Part shown: one piece after another, positions 43,458 through 54,374 of the stretch
Numbering within the stretch: position 1 is the first letter of the stretch
How the letters are laid out: every line of letters starts with the position of its first letter
Assembly (NCBI RefSeq): GCF_000801105.2
Contig: NC_079514.1
Location: 23,848,293 to 23,912,292, forward strand
Length of the DNA: 64,000 nucleotides
Direction of reading: 5' to 3'
Source of the DNA: Raphanus sativus
Taxonomy: Eukaryota > Streptophyta > Magnoliopsida > Brassicales > Brassicaceae
The notes under the pieces: generated by a model
Told to the model about the DNA's origin: nothing
The model's database searches: none
The model's input: the letters and a program-made list of their open reading frames with translations, nothing else
Position numbers and translations under genes: made by a program

Positions 43458-46363
43458 TGATGAATCTCTGAATGCTGGAAACTGCTGGTAGAAGGTGAAA
43501 AGTTTTGAATTTTCGTGGCTTGAGTTGTCAACCTTTTATACCCATGTGTTGCCCTAATCGGTGAAATTCCGATTTTGTCCTTTAAGTCGTCCGTGTTAAT
43601 ATCGATCGATATTATACTGGCAATGTCGATCGATGGACGATGTCGTTTTGCTGGATGAAGTAGATAATCGATCGATGATGGGCGTTTGATGTCGATCGAT
43701 TGTGGTGCAAATCTGTCATTCTCCAAGTAGATTTCCCAAGCTCTCTCTTCCCAATAGTCTTCATCATATTCTTCACTGTGGTCTCCACTGTGGGAAGAGG
43801 TGGCTATGTCTACTGCAAAACTCTCATGAAATCCACTATCTGCCCAACTCTTTATTGAGTAATCATCTTCCTTTCGGTTGGGTGGGATGGCGAAATTCGG
43901 GTAGCAATGATCTGGTAGATCGAGTTCATCATCCGGTGGGTCTCTGTCGATCGATGATCCATAGTTGTTGTCGATCTCCTCTGACTTGAATGTGTCGATC
44001 GATGTCGTCAAAGTACTGTCGATCGATCCCGAGTACTCTGTCTCGTACTCAACTTCACAATGACAAACTGCGATGATACCAGTATCATCTTCCTTTACCA
44101 CTAATTTGGCTGGTGGTTTGTCAAGCTTGACAGGGTCGTAGTGGATATCTGGATCTATCATAGTCAAGCACATCCTGTTGGTCTTCATGTCACATATGGC
44201 TCCTACTGTAGCCATAAATGCTCTTCCAAGTAAGAGGGAAGAGTTCCAATTTAGCTTGATGTCTAGGACATGAAAATCCACAGGGACGATAGCATCACCA
44301 ATGTGCACCTCTAGGTCTTTGATGAAGCCTCCAGAGTTTCTCTGAGAGTAATCCACGAAAGTAAAGATCTGTGGTGAAGGCTCTACTTGCAGGCCCAGAT
44401 GGTCTGCCATGACCTTTGGTAAGATGCTGACTGATGAACCAGTGTCACATAGTGCGTGAGGAAATTCAATACCTTGTACTACACAGGGTATTGCAAACTT
44501 CCCAGGATCACTCTTCTTTAGCAAAGTAATCCTTTTCCTCATCTCTTCTCTGACGTTGTCAAACCTTCTCCTAATGTCAGTTTCAGTCTCCCTTGTTTCT
44601 CTGAAGAACATCCACAATCTCTTTGTGAAATAAACCTCCTCAAAAGGTTTCTCTGGTGGGATTCCGATAACTCTCTTAGTGAAACCATCAATCTCCTTTT
44701 CATTAGCTTCCCTCTTAAGGTTCTTAGGAATCTTCTCCTTCCGACTCCTTAACCTTCTTCCTTCAGTTCCCTCTGATGTAGGTGTAGTGTCTGAAGGGTT
44801 ACTAGTTATTTCGGTAGGGGTAGCTTTTGGTTTCGGTGTGGGTCTGAGTGCATTGATTCGGTTGCTGTCTATCGATGGTAGTTGCACTCGGTATATGAGA
44901 GGTGCGTGTCGATCGATAGGTGGAGAATAAGATCGATCGATACGGTTCTCTACATTGTGTCGATCGATGAGTGGCTTGTCTCGTCGGTCGATATCTTCGT
45001 AGGTGTGGGTGGGTGGGTATGGATGAGAAGCCGTGAATTCAGCATGTGTCAATATCCTAACCGCGTTGCAGTCTGCAAGCGTATCCAGAAAAGACATCGT
45101 CGATGTCGATCGATGTGGACTAGTTGGTGTCGATCGACACCATTGTGATCCACCGAGACTTAGCGAACTTTCCACTTCAAAGTCTCCTTCTTGTAGCTTC
45201 TCCTGTTTCACCACTTGCCAGAAATCATCATCTATGATAGCATTGACGTGGTGTTTCCTATTTCCTTCCCCTACTTCCTTAGAAGTTCCAATCCTCCTGA
45301 TAGAGTCTTCAGTCTGGACAATCTGTGTCTCAAGTTTCTTAACTTGAGTGCAGATGGTATCTATCCTCGTGGTCAGATTGTTAAAGACAGAATCAATCTT
45401 CCCATTGAAGTCTACTGTAAGCTTCTGCTGACCTTCCAGAACTCTATCAATCATGGCATCAAACTTACACTCCTGGGTGGGTGGCGGTGGGTTTTGGTAA
45501 GCTGAGTTGCCGTAGTTCCTTGTGTTGGTGAAGGGTTTCTGATACTGTGAACTCTGGTTGTAGTTACTCTTCTGACCACTGCCAAAGAAGTTTCTGTTTC
45601 CACTCTGGTTTCCATATCTCTGAAATCCAGTACCTCCAATGTAGTTCACATCTTCCTCTGTATCATCCTCTCTAGCCTCTCCTTCTTCAGCTGAGCAGAC
45701 TGGTTGCCCCAGAAATGCATGTAAAGCATCTATCTTGGCTCTGACTTCATTCATCTGGTCTTCACCGATGGCTGCAACCGATTTCTTCTTGTCAGAGTCA
45801 GTGTTCTTGGTGCTGCTGCTGTTGGCTAGGTTCTCAATAAGTCTCACAGCCTCTATTGGATTCCTAGTGTTGAAGTTCCCCTCACTAACAGTATCAAGAG
45901 CCATCTGATACCTTAAGGCGATACCTCTGTAAAAAGTGCTTAACAGCTGCACTTCATTGAATCCATGGTGTGCACAGTCTCGCTGAAAGAACTTGAATCT
46001 GATCCACGCGTCTTTAAAAGTCTCACTAGGCTTTTGCACGAAAGTGGCTATTTTGCTCCTTAAGGCACGTCGTCCAAGCTCAATACGTCTGTCGGTCGAT
46101 CTGACTCTTGCGCTGTCGGTCGATCTGGGTAGCTCGCCGTCGATCGATGGTGATGAAACGATATCGATCGATGGTGAACTCCTAGGTTGACCAAAATTTT
46201 GAGGAATTGTATCCTCCTTTGTGGTGACGTGATGGTCGTCTTGGACGTGAGCTAGGATGTGTGGATGGCCACGTTGCTGTGTGAACAGGTTGTCTGGTCC
46301 ATTGGCAACTTGAAGGATGTCTGCTATGTCTTCTCTGGATATGTGCAGAACTCTTCCATCCAT
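43436..46363 (-). CDS. Chimeric 975-residue gag-protease frame (B' DEFG part fused to D gag)
   Basis: Residues 1-~100 come from the duplicated element B region: module 1 from MDGRVLHISREDIADILQ, then the block ending DRRIELGRRA. At 46059/46060 the frame passes without interruption into D's Gag core (LRSKIATFVQKPSETFKDAW). It continues through the Gag tail (GIALRYQMALDTVSEGNFNT, Asn/Gln-rich, no zinc knuckle), a SIDR-rich linker, the aspartic protease (active site CDTGSSVSIL at about 44432-44446) and the acidic SID-rich region. The fusion runs through the core of Gag, so capsid assembly is unlikely, but the frame is open for nearly 3 kb. The order is unnatural: the modules normally follow protease. 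Confidence 0.7.
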   Translation of the reverse strand: MDGRVLHISREDIADILQVANGPDNLFTQQRGHPHILAHVQDDHHVTTKEDTIPQNFGQPRSSPSIDIVSSPSIDGELPRSTDSARVRSTDRRIELGRRALRSKIATFVQKPSETFKDAWIRFKFFQRDCAHHGFNEVQLLSTFYRGIALRYQMALDTVSEGNFNTRNPIEAVRLIENLANSSSTKNTDSDKKKSVAAIGEDQMNEVRAKIDALHAFLGQPVCSAEEGEAREDDTEEDVNYIGGTGFQRYGNQSGNRNFFGSGQKSNYNQSSQYQKPFTNTRNYGNSAYQNPPPPTQECKFDAMIDRVLEGQQKLTVDFNGKIDSVFNNLTTRIDTICTQVKKLETQIVQTEDSIRRIGTSKEVGEGNRKHHVNAIIDDDFWQVVKQEKLQEGDFEVESSLSLGGSQWCRSTPTSPHRSTSTMSFLDTLADCNAVRILTHAEFTASHPYPPTHTYEDIDRRDKPLIDRHNVENRIDRSYSPPIDRHAPLIYRVQLPSIDSNRINALRPTPKPKATPTEITSNPSDTTPTSEGTEGRRLRSRKEKIPKNLKREANEKEIDGFTKRVIGIPPEKPFEEVYFTKRLWMFFRETRETETDIRRRFDNVREEMRKRITLLKKSDPGKFAIPCVVQGIEFPHALCDTGSSVSILPKVMADHLGLQVEPSPQIFTFVDYSQRNSGGFIKDLEVHIGDAIVPVDFHVLDIKLNWNSSLLLGRAFMATVGAICDMKTNRMCLTMIDPDIHYDPVKLDKPPAKLVVKEDDTGIIAVCHCEVEYETEYSGSIDSTLTTSIDTFKSEEIDNNYGSSIDRDPPDDELDLPDHCYPNFAIPPNRKEDDYSIKSWADSGFHESFAVDIATSSHSGDHSEEYDEDYWEERAWEIYLENDRFAPQSIDIKRPSSIDYLLHPAKRHRPSIDIASIISIDINTDDLKDKIGISPIRATHGYKRLTTQATKIQNFSPSTSSFQHSEIHQWKIATT

Positions 46364-46413
46364 TGCTCTTGCAAAGCCATCTCTGTCCCTGAAAATACCA
46401 AATTCATCAGGTG

Positions 46414-48618
46414 TTAGGGAAACATTCCTGATATCATATGAATCAAAAATCGAGATTGAGCTCTGGTAAAGGAATCGATCGATGGTGCAATGGTGGTGGC
46501 GATCGATGGTGATCGTCTAGCTGCAGGGTTGGATCGATTGTTCTTGATATTGCAGTCCTCCATGGTTATGTTGCTACTTGCTGGAAGCTGCTGGGTATGA
46601 GTTGTTGAAGTTTGAAATTTCGTGGCTGGTGTTGACAACTTTATATACCCATCTGGCTCCCTAACTGGTGAAATTCCGATTTTGTCCTTTAAGTCGTCTG
46701 GGTCAATATTGATCGATGTGATGATGGCGATGTCGATCGATGGACGATGTCGTTTTGCTGGGTGAAGTAGATAATCGATCGATGGTGGACGGTGGATGTC
46801 GATCGATTTTGGGAAACGATTTGCAAATCTATCATTCTCCATGTAGTTTTCCCAAGCTCTTTCTTCCCAATAATCTTCATCAAATTCTTCAATGTGGTTG
46901 CCACTGTGGGAAGATCTGGATGTATCTACTGCAAAACTCTCATTAAATCCACTATCTGCCCAACTTCTTACTGAGTAATCATCTTCTTTGTTGTTGGGTT
47001 GGATGGCGAAATTTGGGTAGCAATGATCTGGTAGATCGAGTTCATCATCTGGTGTGCCTCTGTCGATCGATAATCCATGGTTGGTGTCGATCTCCTCTGA
47101 CTCGCTGGTGTCGATCGATGATGTAGAAATGTTGTCGATCGATCCCGAGTACTCTGTCTCATACTCTACTTCACAATGACAAACTGCAATGATACCAAGA
47201 TCATCTTCTTTTTCCACGGTTTTGGCTGGTGGTTTGCCAAGTTTGACAGGGTCGTAGTGGATATCTGGATATATCATAGTCATGCACATCATGTTGGTGT
47301 TCATGTCACATATAGCTCCTACTGTAGCCAGAAATGCTCTTCCAAGTAAGAGGAAAGAGTTCCAATTTAACTTGATGTCTAGGACATGAAAATCCACACG
47401 GACAATTGCATTACCAATCTGCACAAATGTGAAGATCTCTAGTGAATGCTCTACTTTCAGACCCAGATGGTCTGCCATAACCTTTGCTAAGATGCTGACT
47501 GAAGAACCAGTATCACATAATGCATGAGAAAACTCAATCCCATGTACTACACAAGGTATTGCAAACTTCCCAGAATCACTCTTCTTCTTCAATGTGATCA
47601 TTTTCCTCATATCTTCTCTGACATTGTCAAACATTCTCCTAATGACATTTTCAGTATCCCTTATTTCTCTGAAGAACATCCACAATCTACTTGTGAAGTA
47701 AACCTCCTCAAAAGGTTTCTCTGGTGGGATTCTGATAACTCTCTTGGTGAAAACATCAATCTNNNNNNNNNNNNNNNNNNNNNNNNNNNNNNNNNNNNNN
47801 NNNNNNNNNNNNNNNNNNNNNNNNNNNNNNNNNNNNNNNNNNNNNNNNNNNNNNNNNNNNNNCCTTCTCATTAGATTCCCTCTTAAGGTTCTTTGGAGTT
47901 TTCTCCTTCTTACTCTTTAACCTTCTTCCTTCAGTTCCCTCTGATGTTTGTGTAGTGTCTGAAGGGTTACTAGTAGTCTCTGCAGGGTCATCTTGTGGTT
48001 TCGGTGTGGGTCGGAGTGCATTGATTCGGTTGCTGTCAATCGATGGTAGTTGCACTCGGTATGTGAGAGGTGCTCGTGTGATAACCCAGAGTAAGGTATC
48101 TGTGACACGAGAGAGTAGTACTGAAGCTTGAGCTCGAAGTTCGGCTTCTGAATATCTGGAAGTCAAATAACTGATATGTTGGTGTAGTACTCATTAGGAC
48201 GATTGTAGTGTTCCAACGATCGTGTTTGAGCTTCTTTTGTAGCCTCAGCTTCTGGCTCAGGGATTATGTTTCCCTGTGCATCTAGCTTCTGACATGTTGC
48301 ATTACGCAGATGACCATCCTGGTCATACAGGTTTCCATTCTCGCCCTGCGTGAGAATAACAATCGTAACCATGCCTCGCGGGTTAGTATCGATCGATGTA
48401 CGGTGGGTAGTGTCGAACGATGTGGAGCGGCGAATGGTATCGGTCGACGGTGCTGTCTGAGTATCGGTCGACGGTTGAACGTGAATATCAGTCGACGGAT
48501 CTACGGTTCTGTCGATCGATGCGGAGCGTAGGTCTTTGCGGATTGAACGTTCCAAGTGTGCAGGATCTTCTGAGAATAGTAGTTGATTTCCCTTATTGCT
48601 TCTGGTACTGTTGGGCAT
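46414..48618 (-). pseudogene. B' gag-protease remnant
   Basis: From 48618: gag N-terminus (MPNSTRSNKGNQLLFSEDPA, SIDRTVDPSTD repeats, reading EEAQ/KEAQTRSLEHYNRP without B's TGA). A deletion at 48074 then joins the start of the gag core to LTYRVQLPSIDSN. The protease follows (CDTGSSVSILAKVMADHLGL), lacking the block between FTF and VQIGNAIV. The SID-rich region ends in a frameshift at about 46450 (TRAQSRFLIHM). The 100-N gap at 47763-47862 lies between KEI and DVFTKRV and seems to hide no bases. Confidence 0.75.
47763..47862. other. Assembly gap of 100 N
   Basis: The flanks CATCAATCT and CCTTCTCATTAG are contiguous in the paralogue at 31193-31213. The gap therefore seems to be zero bases long, and the frame shift caused by 100 N is artificial. 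Confidence 0.95.
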
Positions 48619-48712
48619 GTACCTGAAAAGACAAGAAAAATTTTAATCAGAAAGGGAGTAAAGAAAAATAAAAACCTAAAATTGATAAAATTAAATCTAA
48701 TGGTGATCAAAG

Positions 48713-48731
48713 CTCCCCGGCAACGGCACCA
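48713..48731 (-). promoter_or_regulatory. B' primer-binding site, tRNA-Asp type
   Basis: On the minus strand TGGTGCCGTTGCCGGGGAG has one mismatch to the tRNA-Asp complement, at a CpG (C to T). It is 4 bp from the LTR at 48736. Confidence 0.82.
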
Positions 48732-48735
48732 AATT

Positions 48736-49205
48736 TGATACTGCTCAAATTACCCTATAGAGCTTACTCTCTCAAATAAGAGGTTCAGCTGTAGTACTTA
48801 GAGATCGAATCACGAGGAGCTAGGGAACCAATTAAATCTAATCAATTTGGTGAAGTCTTGGTGAAGTACTCGGCTAAACCATTTCGTCCTTGATATCGAT
48901 CGACAACTCTAGATGTGTATCGATCGATTATAATCTTCTAGTACGCGGATCTTCTAAGCTACATCGATCGACAACTCTAGATGAGTATCGATCGATTCTT
49001 ATCACAATTTTGACTTCCGACTTGGTCTTGAATGGTCAACTCGGGTGTATTATCTCTTGTACTCCAAAATGCTCCAAAAACATCACTTTATCACGAAACG
49101 CTCCTGAATCTGAAAACATACCTAACAGGCTAGAAAACACATTAGTTATTTAAAAAAAATACTAGTATACCATGGTATAAAATGGGTGAAATCCATGGTA
49201 TATCA
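48736..49205 (-). repeat. B' LTR with large internal deletion
   Basis: It starts TGATACTGCTC and ends GGTATATCA, but about 0.9 kb between AATCTAATCAATT and TGGTGAAGTCTTGG is gone. Palindromes of the TCGATCGA family remain at 48896, 48919, 48963 and 48986. Confidence 0.85.
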
Positions 49206-50748
49206 GGTGTCTGGATGGCCACTGCTGTGTGAACAGGTTATCTGGTCTATTGGCAACTTGAAGGATGTCTGCTATGTCCTCCCTGGATATGTGTAGAATT
49301 CTTCCATCCATGGCTCTTGCAAAGCCATCTCTATCCATGTAAATACCAAATTCATCAGGTGTTAGTGAAGCATTCCTGATATCATAAGAATTATGAAAAC
49401 GAGATTGAGTTCTGGTGCAAGAATCGATCGATGGTGCAGAGGTGATGGCGATCGATGATGATCGTTTAGCTGCATGGTTGGATCGATTGTTCTTGTTGTT
49501 GCAGGTCTCCATGGTGATGTTTCTTGTTGCTGGAGGCTGCAGGGTATGTGTTGTTGAAGTTTGAATTTCCGTGGTTGATGTTGAAAACATTATATACCCT
49601 TATGTTGCCCTAATCGGTGAAATTCCGATCTTGTTCTTTAAGTCGTCTGACTCAATGTCGATCGATGTGATGCTTGCAATGACGTTCGATGGACGATGTC
49701 GTTTTGCTGGATGAGGTAGATAATCGATCGATGGTGGGCGGTGGATGTCGATCGATTTGGAGCAGGTTGTTCTTAGGAAACGATTTGCAAATCTATCATT
49801 CTCCATGTGGTGTTCCCAAGTTCTTTCTTCCAAATAATCTTCATCATATTCTTCGATGTGGTCTCCATTGTGGGAAGATCTAGCTGTATCTACTGCAAAA
49901 CTTTCATGAATTCAGTTGTCTGCCCAACTTCTTACTGAGTAATTATCTTGTTTGCTTTTGGGTTGGATGGCAAAATTCGGGTAGCAATGATCTGGTAAAT
50001 CGAGTTCATCATCTGGTGTATCTTTGTTGATCGATAATCCAAATTTGGTGTCGATCTCTTCTGACTCGCTGGTGTCGATCGATGATGTAGTGAGGTCGTC
50101 GATCGATCCCGAGTACTCTGTTTCATACTCTTCTTCACAATGACAAACTGCGATGATACCAAGATCATTTTCTTTTTCCACGGTTTTGACATGGTCATAG
50201 TGGATATCTGGATCTATCATAGTCAAGCACATTCTGTTGGTGTTTAAGTCACATACAGCTCATACTGTAGCCAGAAATGCTCTTTCAAGTATAAGGGAAG
50301 AGTTCCAATTTAACTTGATATCCAGGACATTAAAATCCACAGGGACAATGGCATTACCAATCTGCACTTCCAGGTCTCTGATCAAGCCTCCAGAATTTTT
50401 CTGAGTGTAATCCACAAATGTGAAGACCTCTGGTGAAGACTCTACTTTCAGACCCAGATAGTCTGCCATATCCTTTGGTAAGATGCTGACTGATGAACCA
50501 GTATCACATAGTGCATGAGGAAACTCAATTCCCTTTACTATACATGGTATTGCAAACTTCCCAGGATCACACTTCTTCTTCAATGTGATCTTCCTCCTCA
50601 TGTCCTCTCTGACTGTGTCAAACATTCTCTTAATATCATTTTCAGTCTCCCTTGTCTCTCTGAAGAACATCCACAATATGCTTGTGAAGTAAACCTCCTC
50701 AAAGGGTTTTTCCAGTGGGATTCTGATAACTCTCTTAGTGGAAACCAT
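49206..50748 (-). pseudogene. Element A internal segment (second copy): protease to DEFG-1
   Basis: From 50748: KPFEEVYFTSILWMFFRETR, active site CDTGSSVSILPKDMADYLGL, VDFNVLDIKLNWNSSLILER. A TGA near 50257 follows, where B has a Gly codon. The SID-rich region continues to DEFGIYMDRDGFARAMDGR at about 49320. The part 49206-49912 duplicates 34729-35411 with few changes. Protease is linked to gag by a one-base insertion at about 50740. Confidence 0.78.
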
Positions 50749-52903
50749 CTATCTCCTTCTCATTAGCTTCCCTTTTAAGATTTTTAGGAGTTTTCTCCTT
50801 CCTACTCCTTAACCTTCTTCCTTCAGTTCCCTCTGATACTGGTGTAGTGTCTGAAGGGTTACTAGAAGTCTCTGTAGGGTCAGCTGGTGGTTTCGGTGTT
50901 GGTCGGAGTGCATTGATTCGGTTGTTGTCAATTGCTGGTAATTGCACTCGGTATGTAAGAGGTGCGTGTCGATCGATAGGTGGAGAAAAGGGTCGATCGA
51001 TGCGTGTCTCATCATTGTGTCGATCGATGAGTGGCTCGTCTCGTCGATCGATATTTTCGTAAGTGAGGATGGGTGGATGTGGATGCGAAGCCGTGAATTC
51101 AGCATGTGTCAAAATCCTAGCCGCGTTGCAATCCGCAGTTGTTTCTGGAAATGACATCGATTGTGTCGATCGATATGGACTATCTGGTGTTGATCGACAT
51201 GGACTATCTGGTGTCGATCGACACCATTGCGGTCCACCAAAACTTAGTGAACTTTCCACTTCGAAATCTCCTTCTTGAAGCTTTTCATGCTTAACCACCT
51301 GCCAGAAATCATCATCTATGATGGCATTCACGTGGTATTTCATGCTTCCTTCTCCTATTTCATTAGTTTTCCGGATAGAGTCTTCAGTTTGAACAATTTG
51401 TGTCTCAAGCTTCCTAACTTGAGTACAAATGGTGTCTATCCTTGTGTTCTGATTGTTGAAGACAGAGTCAATCTTTCCATTGAAGTCCACTGTAAGCTTC
51501 TGCTGTCCTTCAAGAACTCTATCAATCATGGCATCGAACTTACTTTCCTGGGTGGGTGGTGGTGGGTTTTGGTAAGATGAATTGCCATAGTTCCTGGTGT
51601 TGTTGAAAGGTTTCTGATACTGTGAACTTTGGTTGTAGTTACTCTTCTGACCACTGCCAAAAAAGTTCATGTTGCTATTCTGGTTTCCAAACCTCTGAAA
51701 TCCAGTACCTCCAATGTAGTTCACATCTTCTGTATCAGCATCTCTAGCCTCTCCTTCTTCAGCTGAGTAGACTGGCTTCCCCAGAAACTCATGTAAAGCG
51801 TTTATCTTAGCTCTGGCTTCATTCATCTTTTCCTCCCTGATGGCTGCAACAGATTTCTTCTTATCAGAGTCAGTGTTCTTGGTGCTGCTGCTGTTGGCTA
51901 GGTTCTCAATAACTCTCACAGCCTCTATTGGGTTTCTGGTGTTGAAGTTCCCCTCGCTAGCAGTATCAAGAGCCATCTGATACCTCAAGGCGATACCTCT
52001 GTACAAAGTGCTTAGTAGTTGCACTTCATTGAATCCATGGTGTGGACAGTCTCGCCGGAAGAACTTAAATCTGATCCACGCGTCCTTAAAAGTCTCACCA
52101 GGCTTTTGCGTGAAAGTGACGATTTTGCTCCTTAATTCTTCAGCACGTGCCTCATCAAAAAAATACGCAGGAATGTGTTTTTGATGTCGGCCCAAGATGT
52201 TAGTGATCCTGTAGGTAACTGCTTAAGCCAGTGTGAATCTTCTCCAATTAGTGAGTATTTGAAGAGCTTGCAAAGTAGGTAGTCCTCAGGGACTCCATCC
52301 ATGCGAATAGCAGGTATAAGATCCTCGAACCTCTCCAGATGGTCCTCTAGGATGCTCGTGTGATAACCCAGTGTAGGGTATCTGTGACATGAGAGAGTAG
52401 TACTGAGGCTTGAGCTCGAAGTTCGGCTTCTGAATCTCTGGAAGTCGAATAGCTGATCTGTTGGTGTAGTACTCATCAGGACGATTGTAGTCTGCCAACG
52501 ATCGTGTTTGAGCTCCTTCTGTAACCTCTGCTTCTGGCTCAGTGATTATGTTTCCCTGTGCATCTAGCTTCTGACCTGTTGCATTACGCAGATGACCATC
52601 CTGGTCATACAGGTTTCCATTCTCGCCCTTCGTGAGAATAACAATCACAACCATGCCTCTCGGTTTAGTGTCGATCGATGTACGGTGGGTAGTGTCGAAC
52701 GATGTGGAACAGCGAAGTGTATCAGTCGACGGTTGTATCTGAGTATTGGTCGACGGTTTGAACGTGAATATCGGTCGACGGATCTGCGGTTCTGTCGATC
52801 GATGCGGAGCGCGTAGGTCTTTGTGGATTGAACGTTCTAAGTGTGCAGGATCTTCTGAGAATAGTAGTTGATTTCCCTTATTGCTTCTGGTACTGCTGGG
52901 CAT
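50735..52903 (-). pseudogene. Element A gag
   Basis: From 52903: MPSSTRSNKGNQLLFSEDPA, the SID/STD repeats, RSLADYNRPDEYYTNRSAIR. A one-base insertion breaks the frame inside SHEHP (near 52350) and another near 52165. The main frame 52195-50735 then carries RSKIVTFTQKPGETFKDAWI, FRRDCPHHGFNEVQLLSTLY, an Asn-rich tail, the VDFNGKIDSVFNNQNTRIDT coiled coil and the SIDR linker. Where B has stops this copy has CGA, CGG and CAA, so it is the reference for calling B's lesions. Non-functional because of the frameshifts. Confidence 0.8.
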
Positions 52904-52997
52904 GTACCTGAAAAGACAAGAAAAATTTTAATCAGAAAGGGGGAAAAGAAAAAGAAAAACCTAAAATTGATAAAATTAAATCTAATAGCGATCAAAG

Positions 52998-53016
52998 CTC
53001 CCCGACAACGGCGCCA
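52998..53016 (-). promoter_or_regulatory. Element A primer-binding site, tRNA-Asp type
   Basis: On the minus strand TGGCGCCGTTGTCGGGGAG has a single mismatch to the tRNA-Asp 3' end complement and lies 4 bp from the LTR. Confidence 0.85.
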
Positions 53017-53020
53017 AATT

Positions 53021-54374
53021 TGATACCACTCAAATTACCCTATAGAGTGCTTTATTCTCTCAAATAAGAGGTTCAGCTGTAGTACTTAAGGATCGAATCA
53101 TGAGGAGCTAGGGAACCAATTAAATCTAATCAATTAATCAATCCTAGGTAAAGTTGGTTTTTATGATGAAAATGTAAAATGACAATCCTAAATGAGCAAG
53201 GTAGTTGCTCTAACTAAAATGATGGTTGTTTATAAGATAATGAAGAGTGCTAGACATAGGGCTTTTATTCAGGTATTGGAGATTATAATATCTATAAATG
53301 CTTAATAAGTTGTTTGCATGATATTAATGAACTCAGCCGCTTAACAATCAGTGATGTCCCACTGGTTAAATAACTAGATCTCTGATCTCAACTGTCATAT
53401 GTTGACCAGAAAAATAGTCGATCGATATCCTTTAGAGATATTGAGCGATACACCTTTCGCACCGCCGATCGATTGTCCAGTTGGAATGTCGATCGACGGC
53501 TTCTAGAAATGCCTAGGCGCGAGCCGATAATGAACACTAGGTCTCAAGGAGGGCTCTCGCTCTTCTCAACAGGAGACAAACTAGTTCAAACAGATAATTC
53601 AAGATCTAAGGATCCTAGTGATCTATGCTCTAGTTAGCTAATCTAGAGCAAGCATAGGGTGCAATCTATTTGATGAATATCACAACTTAGCAAGTATAGT
53701 TTGGGGCTAATCCCACAAACCTATTTAAACCCTAGATCTAACAAGTAGACTACTCAGACATAATTAAGCAATTCATAACACAAGATAGGTAAAGAAATTG
53801 CATTAGATAGAGAATAGAAAACAAATGGAGTTCAATCACAAATCTCTCAATGATATCTCTCCAATCTCTCAAAAAAAATAAAACTTTAGCTTTCTCTCAC
53901 ACTCTCTGCTTGCTTGCTTTCGCTTGCTTGCTTTCTGCTTGCCGTCAAAAACACTTAGGCAGGGTATTTAAGCATTTCCATTAGGTTAAAAACTCGTCAG
54001 GGGCAATCTCATAATTTGGTGAAGTCTTGGTGAAGTAGTCGGCTAAACCATTTTGTCCTCGCTATCGATCGACAACACTTGATGTGTATCGATCGATTAT
54101 AATCTTCAAGTACGCGGATCTTCACAGCTACATTGATCGACAACTCTGGATGAGTATCGATCGATTCGTCTCTAAATGTTGACTCCCGACTTGGTCTTAA
54201 ATGGTCAACTCGGGTGTATTATCTCATGTGCTCCAAAATGCTCCAAAAGCATCACTTTATCACGAAACACTCCTGAACCTGAAAACATATCTAACAGGCT
54301 AGAAAACACATTAGTTACATAATAAAAATATTATTATACCATGGTAGAAAATGGGTGAAATCCATGGTATATCA
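53021..54374 (-). repeat. Element A 5' LTR
   Basis: It starts TGATACCACTC and ends ATGGTATATCA, followed by the target duplication GTCGA. Full length, 1,354 bp, with TCGATCGA-type motifs near 53418, 53465, 53488, 54064, 54087 and 54159. Confidence 0.9.

Larger units (their letters stand above)
39235..46059 (-). mobile_element. Element D: partial Athila-type element
   Basis: It keeps a 3' LTR truncated at its left, a polypurine tract, an untranslated region, and the polyprotein from its coiled-coil end back into Gag. At 46059 it joins a duplicated part of element B within the gag core. Its 5' LTR and gag N-terminus are missing. Of all copies here its coding sequence is the best preserved. Confidence 0.8.
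46060..49205 (-). mobile_element. B': duplicated right half of element B
   Basis: It matches 29455-34728 of B, including the DEFG-1, protease and SID-rich parts, gag N-terminus, primer site and LTR. It has independent deletions (about 1.2 kb of gag at 48074; most of the LTR interior at about 48847; a piece of protease at 47425). It is followed at 49206 by GGTGTCTGG and the same A sequence that follows B at 34729, so B and its flank were copied together. Its left border at 46060 is a microhomology join (TTAAG/GCACGT) to D's gag. Confidence 0.85.
19009..54374 (-). mobile_element. Element A: Athila-type LTR retrotransposon carrying nested insertions
   Basis: The LTRs at 19009-20361 and 53021-54374 share the diagnostic start TGATACCACTC and the U5 variant TAGAGTGCTTTA. 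They are flanked by the same five bases GTCGA (19004-19008 and 54375-54379), and the host LTR continues across the gap. A tRNA-Asp-type primer site (52998-53016) is next to the right LTR and a polypurine tract next to the left, so the element reads on the minus strand. Its own internal sequence is in blocks 20362-23221, 34729-35411 and 49206-53020. The rest is B, E, D and a duplicated part of B. Gag and protease are frameshifted, and no reverse transcriptase or integrase is seen. Confidence 0.88.
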
